In this document: piece after piece, positions 34,837 to 45,220 of the stretch | Layout of the letters: every line of letters starts with the position of its first letter | How positions within the stretch are numbered: the first letter of the stretch is position 1 | From: CAVYVZ01 sp963772065 | GTDB taxonomy: Bacteria > Acidobacteriota > Vicinamibacteria > Vicinamibacterales > UBA2999 | DNA length: 64,000 nucleotides | Reading direction: 5' to 3' | NCBI GenBank assembly: GCA_963772065.1 | Contig: CAVYVZ010000009.1 | Coordinates: 558,001-622,000 of the forward strand | The notes under the pieces: model-generated | Told to the model about the DNA's origin: nothing | Databases searched by the model: none | Seen by the model: only the letters and a program-made list of their open reading frames with translations | Program-made: the position numbers and the translations under genes

Positions 34837-36562
34837 ATGTCGCAGCTGAAGTTTCTGGATCTGATCGAGACGCCCGTTGCCCTCTCCCACGGCGAGGCGG
34901 TCGCTCTCACGCTCGCCGTTGCGGACGCGCTCGCGGAGCGCTCCCTCGATGACGTCCCGAACGACGCGGAAATTATCCTCAGCAGTACCCGGACGCGTGT
35001 CCCTCGAAAGTGTCAGCAAGTCAAACGAAGGGGACATACGATCGGGAGGCGCCATCGCTCAACTTGCCGCGTTGACGCGCCGATTGCTGCAGCTCGACAA
35101 TCCAAACTCGGGCAATCGCCGGAAGCGAGTCCCGGCTCCGCTCCTCGCGACACTTGCCCGCGCTTTGACACAGACAGTTTCGCCGGCACCCTCTGCTGAA
35201 GAGTTCCGGCTGGGACTCGAACGATTCGGAAAACCAGATCCAACGACTTTGGCCGCCGTATTCTGGCGCGCGGCTCGGCTTCGGGCCCCGCAGCGCGTGC
35301 CGGTGACGACGCTCGCGCCGGTAAAGATGGAATCCGCGCTCGCGCATCGGGCCGCCGACGACCGGCGCCACAATCTGCCTCCGCCGTCCGAGCTCCGGCG
35401 GTATCTCCGTGAGACCGAACGCGAGCTCTTCGAGGCGAAATACTGGCCCGATCGGCGTCCGGTCACGAAACCCGCGCGACCCGAGGTATCGGCGCCGATT
35501 CAGACGCCACCGCTGCTGAGTACGCCGCTCAAGCCGCCCTTCCTCAGGACACGCTTCTGGCGTATCAGTGCCGGCATCGCCGCCACCGTCGTCGGCGCGG
35601 TGCTCGGCACCGTCATGGCTTTCATGCTCGCCGGCGACGTACGGCCGGCATCGGAACATGCGGCGCCGAAGGATGTCGCACCAGCCGCAATGACCACGGC
35701 CGTCGATCGCTCCGCTTCGACCGAGCGCCCCATCCGCACCGAGCGTACGGTTCAGCCCCTGCTGCTTGCCGCGGCCGTTGGCGCCGATGTCTTCTCTCCG
35801 TCGTTCGCCCCTCGCGGCCGCACGATCCTCTTCCACGCTGGGCGTGAAGCGGCGCCGCTGATGCGGGCATCGATCAGCGACACGGGCGAGGTGGATCTCG
35901 ATCGCATCGAGACGCTGCTCGATGACGGCGCCGCGAACTACCACGCGACGATGTCGCCCGATGGAACGCGAATCGCCTACGACTCGGATCGCGATCGCGT
36001 CCGGGGCGTCTTTGTGGCGGATGCAAATGGGAGCAGCCCGCACCGCATCAGCGGCAGCGGATACGCGGCGGTCCCGAGCTGGTCGCCGGACGGAAAGCGC
36101 CTGGCGTTCGTGCGCGCCGAGCCGGGGCGGCCGAGGGTGTGGAACGTGTGGCTTGCGGACCCCGACACCGGGCGGCTGCACCGGGTCACGAACCATGAGG
36201 TGGGACAGCCCTGGGGTGCGTCGTGGTTTCCGGATGGTCAGCGGCTCGCGTACAGCCTCGAGGACCGTCTCATGGTGGCCGACCTTCGAACCGGACTGGC
36301 CCGCGGCTATCGTTCGCCGCGAGCGAACCGGTTGGTGCGCACGCCTGCGGTCTCCCCCGACGGGCGGCGGATCGTGTTCCAGGTCCAGCGCGACGGCGTG
36401 TGGCTCCTCGACGTGGAGCAGGCACGGATGCGCCGCATCCTCGCGGATGAAACCGCCGAGGAGTTCGTGTGGGCCCCCGACGGCGGCGCGATCGCGTATC
36501 ACGCCCGCAAGGCCGGGTCGTACGGGATCTGGCGTCTGGCGCTGAACCCGGCGGGAAACTAA
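34837..36562 (+). CDS. membrane-anchored TolB-like WD40/PD40 propeller protein, one frame break
   Basis: Starts at 34837 (MSQLKFLDLIETPVALSHGE); the frame shifts near 34987 (one extra C in the run ACCCGG) into GRVSLESVSKSNEGDIRSGG. Together they give about 575 residues. The N-terminal ~210 residues form a helical cytoplasmic domain that I do not recognise. A transmembrane helix follows (FWRISAGIAATVVGAVLGTVM), then a six-blade PD40 propeller with repeats such as SPDGTRIAYDSDRD, SPDGKRLAFVRAEP and SPDGRRIVFQVQRD. Similar architecture occurs in acidobacterial DNA-binding or kinase-linked TolB proteins, which suggests a signalling role. Confidence 0.78.
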
Positions 36563-36566
36563 ATCA

Positions 36567-36617
36567 TTTTTGATTTTAGATTTTAGATTTTAGATTTTGG
36601 ATTTTGGATTTCGATTC
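36567..36617. repeat. AT-rich GATTTTA/GATTTTG tandem array, left flank of the four-helix gene
   Basis: About seven near-exact copies of the seven-base word GATTTTN lie directly after the TolB-like stop. Its reverse complement forms the last codons of the four-helix-bundle gene (RNPKSKI, then stop). The base composition differs sharply from the surrounding GC-rich DNA. Confidence 0.85.
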
Positions 36618-36982
36618 TTACGTCGCGCCCGCATGCGTAGGCGGACCGTCTGGCGCGAGGCCACCATCATCCGTGTCAGGGATTCGGCCTCCTCGTGCAG
36701 TCGCTGAATCGACGCACGGGTGACAACCTCCGCTTCAACGAGCAGTTCGAGCCAGTAGGCGCTCTCGTCTGACTCTTCGATCACGGTTCCGAGCTTGGCT
36801 ATGAATTCGGCGTCGGACCTGCTTCGACATACCGCGCGGTAGTTGGCGCCTACGCCGGTGCCTGCTCGAAGCAGTTGTCGAGACACGACACGCGATTCTT
36901 CGGTCGACGGCAATTTCCGGCAGAACCGGATCACTTCAACCGCGAACTTCTTCGTTCTGGCTTTCACATCATCTGGGCTCAT
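36590..36982 (-). CDS. four-helix-bundle protein (23S rRNA intervening-sequence protein family)
   Basis: A 130-residue helical protein. Family motifs are MSPDDVKARTKKFAVEVIRF, then QLLRAGTGVGANYRAVCRSRS near residue 42 and ESDESAYWLELLVEAEVV near residue 75. The family also includes Avd, the accessory protein of diversity-generating retroelements. A longer frame reaches 37114, but homology starts at 36982. The tail RRKNRNPKSKI is encoded by the flanking AT-rich repeat. No 23S rRNA or reverse transcriptase is nearby. The gene sits between two inverted AT-rich arrays and has lower GC than its neighbours, so it looks like a small inserted cassette. Confidence 0.85.
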   Translation of the reverse strand: MSPDDVKARTKKFAVEVIRFCRKLPSTEESRVVSRQLLRAGTGVGANYRAVCRSRSDAEFIAKLGTVIEESDESAYWLELLVEAEVVTRASIQRLHEEAESLTRMMVASRQTVRLRMRARRKNRNPKSKI

Positions 36983-37119
36983 GCCAGCTGCCGAGGCAGC
37001 AATCGTGCCCGCCAAGAACTGGCCGAGAACAGCGAGTTGCGATGGCGAGTACTCAGATTGTGCCAGGCCAGAACGAGTTGAAAATGGAAGATCCGCACAA
37101 CGTGAATGGACCATGTTCG

Positions 37120-37153
37120 GGAATCAAAAATCAAAAATCAAAAATCAAAAATC
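37120..37153. repeat. AT-rich AATCAAA tandem array, right flank of the four-helix gene
   Basis: Four to five copies of the word AATCAAAA, the reverse-complement sense of the GATTTTN word on the other side, end 28 bases before the M20 gene. Together with the left array it brackets the four-helix gene and its ~140-base leader. Confidence 0.85.
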
Positions 37154-37181
37154 GCTGACCTCCCGCGTTATCCTCAGGAGC

Positions 37182-38489
37182 ATGACATTCCTCTATCCCA
37201 TGCTGTTGCTTCTGAGCGTTGCACCGACCGCCGCTCAACCGCGCTCGCAGGCCTCGCCTCTCGCCGCTGAAATCGACAAGCGCGCCGCCGCGATCGAGAA
37301 GGACCTGCTCGAATGGCGGAGGCATCTGCATCAGCACCCCGAGCTCTCGAATCGTGAAGCCGAAACCGCGAAGTTCATCACAGAGAAGCTTCGCAGCTTC
37401 GGGCTGCAGCCGCAGACCGGCGTTGCGAGAACGGGCATCGTCGCGGTGCTGACAGGCGCCAAGCCAGGTCCGGTCGTCGCGTTGAGGGCCGACATGGATG
37501 GGTTGCCGGTGACGGAGGACGTCGACGTGCCGTTCGCGAGCAGAGCCAAGGGCGAGTACCAGGGAAGGCCGGTTGGCGTGATGCACGCGTGCGGGCACGA
37601 CACGCACGTGGCGATCGCGCTGGCGTCGGCGAAGATTCTGAGCGATCTGAAAGGCCAGCTTCGCGGGACCGTGAAGTTCATTTTCCAGCCCGCCGAAGAA
37701 GGCGCGCCGCGCGATGAGCAGCCGGCCGGCGCCGAGCTGATGGTCAAGGAAGGTGTGCTGAAGGCGCCGGATGTGAACGCCATCTTCGGGCTTCACGTCT
37801 TTGCCAACCTCACCGCGGGTCATGTCGGGTGGCGCAGCGGTCCGTTCATGGCGGCGGCCGATACCTTCGACATCGTCGTGCGCGGGCAGCAGACGCACGG
37901 CGCGGCACCCTGGGCGGGGGTCGATCCGATCGTCGTTGCGTCGCAGATCGTGCTCGGGCTGCAGACGATCGTGAGCCGCCAGGTGGACATCACCGCGCAG
38001 CCGGCGATCGTCACGGTCGGACAGCTCGAAGGCGGCGTGCGCAACAACATCATCCCCGACACGGCCCGCCTCGTCGGGACGATCCGGACGTTCGACGACC
38101 GCATGCAGGTGGACATCCACGAGCGCGTGAAGCGGACCGCGCAGCGAATCGCGGAGGCCGCGGGCGCGACCGCCGAGGTGCGGATCGATCGCGGGTATCC
38201 CGTGACCGCGAACCATCCGCAGCTCACAACGCGGATGCTGCCGACGCTCGAACGCGTGGCGGGAAAGCAGCTCGTCGAGCTCGGAAAGATCACCGGCGCC
38301 GAGGACTTCACGTACTTTCAGCGCGAGGTGCCGGGGCTCTTCATCTTCCTGGGCATCACGCCGAAGGAGCAGGTCGGAAAAGCGCCCGCCAACCACTCAC
38401 CGCGCTTCTTCGTCGACGAGAGCGCGCTGGTCACGGGCGTCCGCGCGCTGACGAACCTCGCGGCGGACTACCTGTTCAATGAGAGTTAG
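37182..38489 (+). CDS. M20-family metallo-amidohydrolase, exported
   Basis: A 435-residue protein. A signal peptide (MTFLYPMLLLLSVAPTAA) precedes the peptidase domain: RRHLHQHPELSNRE, ALRADMDGLPV, HACGHDTHVAIAL with the metal ligands, FQPAEEGAPRD, and the dimerisation domain starting near HVGWRSGPFMAAADTFDI. The last metal ligand region is KITGAEDFTYF. The type is that of N-acyl-amino-acid or hippurate amidohydrolases. A GGAG ends one base before the ATG at 37182, which is too close to be an ideal ribosome site, so the ATG at 37200 is possible. It abuts the convergent FmdB stop with no gap. Confidence 0.9.
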   Translation: MTFLYPMLLLLSVAPTAAQPRSQASPLAAEIDKRAAAIEKDLLEWRRHLHQHPELSNREAETAKFITEKLRSFGLQPQTGVARTGIVAVLTGAKPGPVVALRADMDGLPVTEDVDVPFASRAKGEYQGRPVGVMHACGHDTHVAIALASAKILSDLKGQLRGTVKFIFQPAEEGAPRDEQPAGAELMVKEGVLKAPDVNAIFGLHVFANLTAGHVGWRSGPFMAAADTFDIVVRGQQTHGAAPWAGVDPIVVASQIVLGLQTIVSRQVDITAQPAIVTVGQLEGGVRNNIIPDTARLVGTIRTFDDRMQVDIHERVKRTAQRIAEAAGATAEVRIDRGYPVTANHPQLTTRMLPTLERVAGKQLVELGKITGAEDFTYFQREVPGLFIFLGITPKEQVGKAPANHSPRFFVDESALVTGVRALTNLAADYLFNES

Positions 38490-38735
38490 TCAGTCGTTGT
38501 GTTTGAGCTCGTACTCGCGCTGCACCCGCGCGGCCTCGGCGCCCCGTTTGGTGTCGCGGCGCTTCGCGGCCTTCAGCGCGGCCGCATGCGTGCTGTCTGA
38601 CTTGATGGCCGCGCTCGACAGCAGCTTCTCGAGATCCTGACTCGCACAGGAGGGGCACGCCGGGATGTCGCCGGCGCGCACGAGGACCTCGAACGTCGTG
38701 CCGCACGTGCGACAGGTGTACTCGTAGATCGGCAT
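38490..38735 (-). CDS. FmdB-family zinc-ribbon protein
   Basis: An 81-residue protein. MPIYEYTCRTCGTTFEVLVR followed by CPSCASQDLEKL gives the two Cys-x-x-Cys knuckles of the FmdB zinc ribbon. A basic, Ala/Lys-rich helical tail follows. The family is widespread and poorly defined, first named as a regulator of formamidase genes. It converges exactly on the M20 gene, and the histidine kinase gene ends nearby in the same direction. Confidence 0.9.
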   Translation of the reverse strand: MPIYEYTCRTCGTTFEVLVRAGDIPACPSCASQDLEKLLSSAAIKSDSTHAAALKAAKRRDTKRGAEAARVQREYELKHND

Positions 38736-38749
38736 CGCCCTAGCCTAGC

Positions 38750-41700
38750 CTAAACCGGCGTGAGCTTCAGGACAGGTTCCCGAACCGACTCCCGGAGCGC
38801 GTTGCGGATCGCGGACAGCTGGATCGGCTTCGAGACGTATGCGTCCATGCCGGCGGCGAGGCAGCGTTCGCGATCGCCGGGCAGGGCATGCGCGGTCAAC
38901 GCGATGATGGGCACGTGCGTGCCGGTCGAGAGCTCGTAGGCGCGAATCGCCCCCGTGGCGTCCAGGCCGCTGAGCACAGGCATCTGCACGTCCATGAGGA
39001 CGGCGTCGAAGACCGTCTCCTTCACCGCGGCGACGGCGGCTTCGCCGTTGTCGACGACGGCGACCTGATGTCCGTCGCGCTTGAGCAGGGCAACTGCAAG
39101 CCGTTGATTGACGCGATTATCTTCGGCGAGGAGGATCCTCAGCCCCGTGAGCGGCGGCTCTTCCTCGATCGGCGCCGACGGCTCGCAAGGCGTGGTGGCC
39201 AGGGCCGCGGGCAATGTGAAGTGGAACGTCGTGCCGCTGCCCTCCACGCTGTCGAGCCACAGGCGCCCGCCCATGGCTTCGACGAGGCGCATGGAGATCG
39301 TCAGGCCGAGGCCGGTGCCGCCATACTTGCGCGTGGTGGATCCGTCGGCCTGCATGAAGGGTTCGAAGATATGTGCCTGCTGATCGGCCGGGATGCCGAT
39401 TCCCGTGTCCTGCACCTCGAAATGCAGAACCACGTCGGCGTTGTCGCCCGCGGCCGCCGCGTCGCGCGAGACGCGAACCGTCACGCCACCCTCGTGCGTG
39501 AACTTGAGGGCGTTGCCGAGCAGGTTCACCAGCACCTGCGCAAGCCGGTGCGAGTCGGCGACCAGGCGCTCGGGGACGTCGGGCGCGATCTCGCATCGCA
39601 CGTCGAGCCCTTTCTGTGACGCATGCACCGCGAAGCTCTTCGCCGTGGTGCAAACGGCTCCGCGCACGTCGAAGTCGCGCCGCTCGAGTGGAATCTGGCC
39701 CGCCTCGATCTTGGAGAAGTCGAGCACGTCGTTGATGACGGTGAGCAGCGTGTCGGCGGAGCTGCGTACCATCTCCAGATACTCTCGCTGCGACGGGTGC
39801 AGGTCGGTGGCGAGCACGAGCTCCGTCATGCCGAGCACGCCGTTCATCGGCGTGCGGATCTCGTGGCTCATGTTCGCCAGGAAGGCGCTCTTGGCCTGCG
39901 TAGCGACTTCCGCCGTTTCCTTCGCCTGCTTCAATTCCTCGGTGCGGAGATCGACGAGCCGCTCGAGCTGCTGCTCGCGAGCTTTGAGGCTGCGCACGCG
40001 CAGGCGATATCCGCCTGTGACCACGATGCCCATCGCGCACGCGAGCAGCCCGTAGAACCATTGAGTCTGATAGAAGTGCGGCGCCAGATAAATGTGGCAG
40101 CTGTCGCCGGCGTCGTTCCACACGCCGTCGTTGTTGGCGGCTTTGACCTGAAACGTGTACTGCCCCGGCGGAATGTTGCTGTAGTAGGCGGCGCGGCGAT
40201 CCCCGGCGTCTATCCAGTCGCGGTCGTACCCTTCGAGCTTGTACCGAAAGCGCACCTTCTCGGGCGCCAGAAAACTGAGCCCGGTGTAGCGGAAGGCGAG
40301 ATCCCCGCGGCCGGGCTCGGCGTCTGCGCGTTGATTCGCGCGGAACACCTTCCCGTCGATCGACACGTCCTCGATGTGCACCGGTGGCGGCAACGTGTTC
40401 GTCGACAGCCTCCGCGGATCGACGACGTTGACCCCAATCACCATTGAAAACCAGATCCGGCCGTCACGCGCTTTGAACGCCTCCGGAAAGTGGCCGATCG
40501 TGCCGACGGTGCTGCTCAGGCCGTGCTCGATGCCATAGACGACCGACGTGACCGACGTGATCTTTCCATCGGCGAAATCATTCAGCTCCTGCCTGCTCAC
40601 CGTGAAGACGCCCTTGGCGCACGTCATCCAGAACACGCCGCGGTCGTCCTCGGCGATGCCGTACACGAAGCTGGAGAGGAGCCCGTCGTTGATCGTGTAG
40701 CTGGTGAACTTGCCGTTCTTGAATCGACTCAGCCCACGGCGGGTCGCGATCCAGAGCGTATCGTCGCTATCGATGAAGAGCCCCTGGACGCCGTTGCTGA
40801 TCAGACCGTCCTTCTCGGTGTACGTCGTGAACGAGCCGTCCTTGAGCCGCGTGACGCCTCCGCCGCGCGTGCCGATCCAGAGAGCGCCGTGGCGGTCCTC
40901 TTGAAGCCCACGCACGGCGTTGTCCGGCAGTCCGTCCGCGACCGTGTACCTGTGCGTGCGACCATTGCGATACGCCATGAGTCCGCCAAGGTTGACGCCG
41001 AGCCACAGCGTGCCGTCGCGGCCAACGTACACGATCCGCACATAACCGCCGCTCGTACCATCGTGCTTGAACTCGACGAACTGCGGGTCGCATTGGTCGC
41101 CGCTGCAGGGTGCAGGTCGATTGGATCGGAAGAGGCCTACTTCGGTCCCCACCCACAAGTGCCCGGCATCATCTTCGGCAAGCGACGAAACAAGTCGTTC
41201 CGGCAGGCCGTTGCGAGGCCCGAAAGAAATGACGCGGCCGTTCTTGAAGGCACTGAGACCCTTGAAGGTCCCCGCCCACATCGTGCGGGTCCTGTCCTCG
41301 AGCACGGTGGAGACGTACGGATCGGGCAGACCGTCCTTCGTCGCATAGCTCTTGAAATGGCCCCGCCACAGGTGGGCCAGCCCGAGATTGCGCGACCCCA
41401 GCCAGAAGCTCCCTTCGCGGTCGACACAGAGCGAGCTGAAGTCAGGTGAGACCCAGTCATCTCCGAGGTTATAGGTCGTGAAGGTCCCATTGTCGTAGCT
41501 GGCGAGTCCACTGGCCGTGCCGATCCACATCGCTCCGCCCGGGCCCTCGTCGACGAATCGGACCCGACGTGGAAGGCAGGCCATCCTCGATCAGGTATTG
41601 CGTGGATCGTCCGTCTCTCAGCGCGAACAAGCCATCCCACGTACCAATCCAGAGCGTCTGCTCTTTGTCGCGGTGAAACGAGACGACGTCGGTGCGAGGC

Positions 41701-42359
41701 TGAGGGCCGTCGAGATGCTCGGTGATGAAGCGGCCGTCCTTGAAACGATTGATCCCTCCGCGCGTCGTGCCTATCCACAGACTGCCGTCGCGGTCGGTGT
41801 ACAGGCCGCGGATCGACTGGTGCGCGAGACCGTCCTTGGTCGTGTAGTTGGTGAATCGTCCGTCTTTGAAGTAACTCAGCCCGGCATCGCTCGCGATCCA
41901 GATGGCCCCGTCCGGTCCCTTGTGCACATTCGACACGAAGTTGTTGAGCAGCCCATCATCTGTCGTGTACGCGGTAAATGTCCCGTCCTTGAATCGACTC
42001 ACGCCCCCGCCATAGGTGCCAATCCAGACACTGCCATCGTCGCCTTCGGCAAGGGCCCAGACCTCGTTCTCCTTCAGCTGATTCGTGCCGCGATCGTCGA
42101 AGGTGGTGAAACGTACGCCGTCGAAGCGCGAGACGCCGCCTCTGGTGCCCATCCAGAGATAGCCGTCGCGTGTCTGGAGAATGCTGAAGACCGTGTTCTG
42201 CGGGAGCCCCTGGGGCTGCCGCCACACCTGCACGGCAGGCCATGACGCCTCTCTGGCGCGAACCGGTTTTCCAGCGGTCTCGCCCACAGCGGGCGTGAAG
42301 AGCAGGATGACGGCAAGCCAGGCTGCGTGCCGTGCGCGCGGAGATCGATGCAGAGACAT
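38750..42359 (-). CDS. two-component propeller hybrid sensor histidine kinase, one frame break
   Basis: About 1200 residues in total. It starts at 42359 with a signal peptide (MSLHRSPRARHAAWLAVILL) and a first run of reg_prop blades (GYLWMGTRGGVSRFDGVRF, GSVWIGTYGGGVSRFKDG). The frame shifts near 41568, then continues RVRFVDEGPGGAMWIGTASG with the rest of the two seven-bladed propellers. A Y_Y_Y domain ends with QYTFQVKAANNDGVWND. After a transmembrane helix come the H-box FLANMSHEIRTPMNGVLGM, an ATPase domain with GTGLGLTIS, and a receiver domain with phospho-acceptor Asp in MDVQMPVLSG. The periplasmic propellers probably sense a polymer-derived ligand. No separate DNA-binding domain is present, so phosphotransfer to another protein is expected. 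Confidence 0.88.
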
Positions 42360-42545
42360 TCGTGCTCCACCGATCGAGGCAAGGGCCGAGCCATTCGTCC
42401 TGGGGTGCGGCGGCGGAAATGGGCTGAAATCCGTCGCTTCACCGAGGCAGGCGGGCACTTACCGTGCGCCCACCGTGCGCCCGCGTTGACGGATTCGACT
42501 CAAGCCCTTGCCCCTGGCCCCTGTTTTACATAGGCTTGATCCTTC

Positions 42546-42917
42546 ATGCTCCGTCTGTTCCGCGCGCGTGCGTGTTGCCTGGTCACAGCCTTGGCGCTGG
42601 CGGCGGGGACGACGACCGCGGCGTTCGGCGAGCTGCTGCACGCGGGAAGGTCCCACGATGCCGGATGTGCGCCGGCGGGTGCCCCCGCGCACGACGCTTC
42701 CAGTCATCGATTCAAGGCGCCTGCAGACGAGGGCAGCTCCCACGATCACTGCGTCGGATGCCACTTCGCGCGATCCCTGCGGACCGGCGCCCAATCGCTC
42801 ATCCACGGCGTACACGTCGATGAGGCGTGCACGCTCCGGCCTGCCGCGGCCATCGGGTCTGCCCGAGCTGCGGCGCTCGACAGCCTTCCTCCCCGTTCGC
42901 CTCCGAGCTTCTCCTGA
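42546..42917 (+). CDS. small exported His/Cys-rich protein
   Basis: A 123-residue protein. A signal peptide (MLRLFRARACCLVTALALAA) is followed by a mature part rich in His and Cys: HAGRSHDAGC, HDASSHRF and the conspicuous SSHDHCVGCHFARSL. The arrangement resembles DUF2946-like metal-binding exported proteins. It lies 55 bases before the TonB receptor in the same direction, and the two are probably one operon. A periplasmic metal-binding helper for receptor-mediated uptake of zinc or copper is a reasonable inference. The gene overlaps nothing else and has the codon bias of its neighbours. Confidence 0.65.
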   Translation: MLRLFRARACCLVTALALAAGTTTAAFGELLHAGRSHDAGCAPAGAPAHDASSHRFKAPADEGSSHDHCVGCHFARSLRTGAQSLIHGVHVDEACTLRPAAAIGSARAAALDSLPPRSPPSFS

Positions 42918-42972
42918 CCGCCGGGCGCGCGCCCGGCATTCAACTTCACGTTCGAAGTCGACGGAGAACTCC

Positions 42973-45220
42973 ATGTTGGTTCCTGCGCGTGTGCACGCGT
43001 TTTCGTATGCATTGCTAGCACTGTTCCTCGGCCTCCTGGCCGTGCCGGTCGCTTCGGCGCAAACCGGTGTTCGCGTATCCGGCCTGCTCCTCAACTCGGT
43101 GACCGCCGCTCCTGTTGCGGGCGCGCTGGTCATCGATGAGCTCAAACAAGAAACGACGTCGGCACCTGACGGCACGTTCACGTTCGAGAACGTGGCGCCC
43201 GGGCGCTACCACATCACGGCGCGTGCGGAGAAATTCAGGACGCGACGCAGCGAGGTGGTGGTGCAGGACGGCGGGCAGCCGTTGACGCTGACGATCGATC
43301 CCGAAGTGCACTATGAGGAAGTGATCTCGGTCAGTCCGGATGCCCGCAGTCAGTTCGAGTCGTACCAGCCCACGACCGTTCTGGCCGGCCAGGAGCTCGA
43401 CAAGCAGCTGGAGATGTCGCTCGGCGGGACGCTCGAGAGCCAGCCGGGCGTGGCGTCGCGCAGCTTCGGTCCGGCGCCGGCCCGCCCGGTCATTCGCGGG
43501 CTCGACGGCGATCGCGTGCTGATCCTGCAGGACGGCCAGCGCGTCGGCGATCTCTCGAGCCAGTCTGGCGATCACGGCGTGGCGGTCAACCCGGCCGCCG
43601 CGCAGCGAATCGAGGTCGTTCGGGGACCCGCGACGCTGCTGTACGGGGCGAACGCGATCGGCGGTCTCGTCAACGTGATCACCGACGAGATTCCTTCCCG
43701 CAAACAGCAGGGCACGTCGGGCAACTTCATGATGGACCTGGGGTCGGCGGCCAAGGAGGCAGGTGCTGCGGGTGACGTGCACTGGGGCAACGGTGTGTTC
43801 GCGCTTCACGTGGGCGGCGGCGGCAGGCGATCCGGAGACGTCGACACACCCGAGGGAGACGTTGACAACTCGCAGTCGCGCAACGGTCTGGCGAATGTGG
43901 GCCTGTCCTGGACCGGTGAGAAGGGGTACTTCGGCGGAAGCTATGGATACGACGATACGAAGTACGGCATCCCCGTCGTCGAGGAAGGGCAAGTCTCACT
44001 GACGCCGCGTCGCCATTCCTTCAGCCTGCGGACCGGAGCCGAGAACTTGACCGGCGCCTTCAGCTCCTTCCGTGCGACGCTCGGCGTACGGCGGTATCGA
44101 CACGATGAGCTCGAGGGCGACGAGATCGGTACACAGTTCACGAACAACACGACCGAGCTGGAAGATGCTCGCGGGACACCGTGCGGCGGGTCGCCTCAAG
44201 GGAAGCATCGGGGGTTGGGTACCTGGATCGTGCGTTCGGCGCGATAGGGGAGGAAGCCTTGTCCCCGCCGGTCGATCAGCGAGGGTTCGCGGGCTTCATC
44301 TACGAAGAGCTCTCGTGGCCACACGTGACCTTCCAGTTCGGCGGACGTGTCGATCGCACGAACTACGACATCGAGGTCGGGGAGTCTCGTGAGTTCACCG
44401 AAGTGTCGGCGTCAGCGGGCCTGCTGCTCCAGCCGGCAGCCGCCAACGACCGCGTGACGGTCGCGTTCAGCGTCGCACGAGCCGCGCGCAACCCGGCGCT
44501 CGAGGAGCTGTACTTCTTCGGGAACCATCTCGGGAACTTTGCGTTCGAGATCGGCAATCCGGAACTCGAGGCCGAACACGGGATCGGCTTCGATGCGTCG
44601 CTGCGCTGGCGCACCACGCGGGCCTCGGGCGAGGTGACGTTCTTCCGCAATGCGATCAGCAACTACATTTTCAGGAATCCGATTTCGGAGGCGCAGTTCG
44701 CTGCCCGCCTGGCCGACCTCGAGGATCGGTTTCCGGACCGAGACGTCGAAGAAGGCTTGACCACCGAGCTGCAGCGCATCGAGTTCACGGCGCGCGACAG
44801 CGTCCTGCAGGGGATCGAGGCGCACACCGATGTGACGCTGGTGCCGCAGCTCATCGCGGAGATCGGCGTCGACTACGTTCGCGGCCGGCTGCAGGACACC
44901 GACGACCCACTGCCCCGGATCCCGCCGTTCCGCGTGCGCGCAGGATTGCGGTATCAGTACAACGCGTTCCAGGCCGGCGGGGAGATCGTCCACGCGGCGG
45001 AGCAGGACCGCGTGTTCGGCGAGGAGACGCCGACGGATGGCTACACCATCGGGAAGATCTTTGCCGCCTACTCGATTCAGGCTGGGCCCACGACGCACAC
45101 CGTGACCGCCCGCCTCGACAACGTCGCGGACACCACGTACCGCAACCACCTCTCCTCATCAAGGAGCTCGTGCCGGAGATGGGGCGGAATTTCAAGCTGC
45201 TGTACAACGTCAGATTCTGA
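42973..45220 (+). CDS. TonB-dependent outer-membrane receptor, possibly metal uptake; three frame breaks
   Basis: The start at 42973 follows a GGAG and gives a signal peptide (LLALFLGLLAVPVASAQ), a carboxypeptidase-like beta-sandwich (VSGLLLNSVTAAPVAGALV) and the plug domain (RPVIRGLDGDRVLILQDGQR, RIEVVRGPATLLYGANAIGG). The barrel continues through frame changes near 44163 and 44218 (EMLAGHRAAGRLKGSIGGW bridges the two). A third change near 45163 restores the true C-terminus LIKELVPEMGRNFKLLYNVR plus the terminal aromatic Phe. The total is about 748 residues. The plug and the SIGGW region resemble ZnuD-like receptors. The stop overlaps the convergent RluA stop by 11 bases. Breaks are likely sequence errors. 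Confidence 0.82.

Noticed and set aside
34877..36562. TolB-like protein starting with MPSPTARRS at 34877
   Set aside because: The first ~35 codons of that frame are Arg/Ser-rich noise; the sensible N-terminus lies in another frame from 34837, joined by an indel near 34987.
36590..36982. Diversity-generating retroelement
   Set aside because: The four-helix protein is related to Avd, but no reverse transcriptase, template repeat or variable repeat is found nearby.
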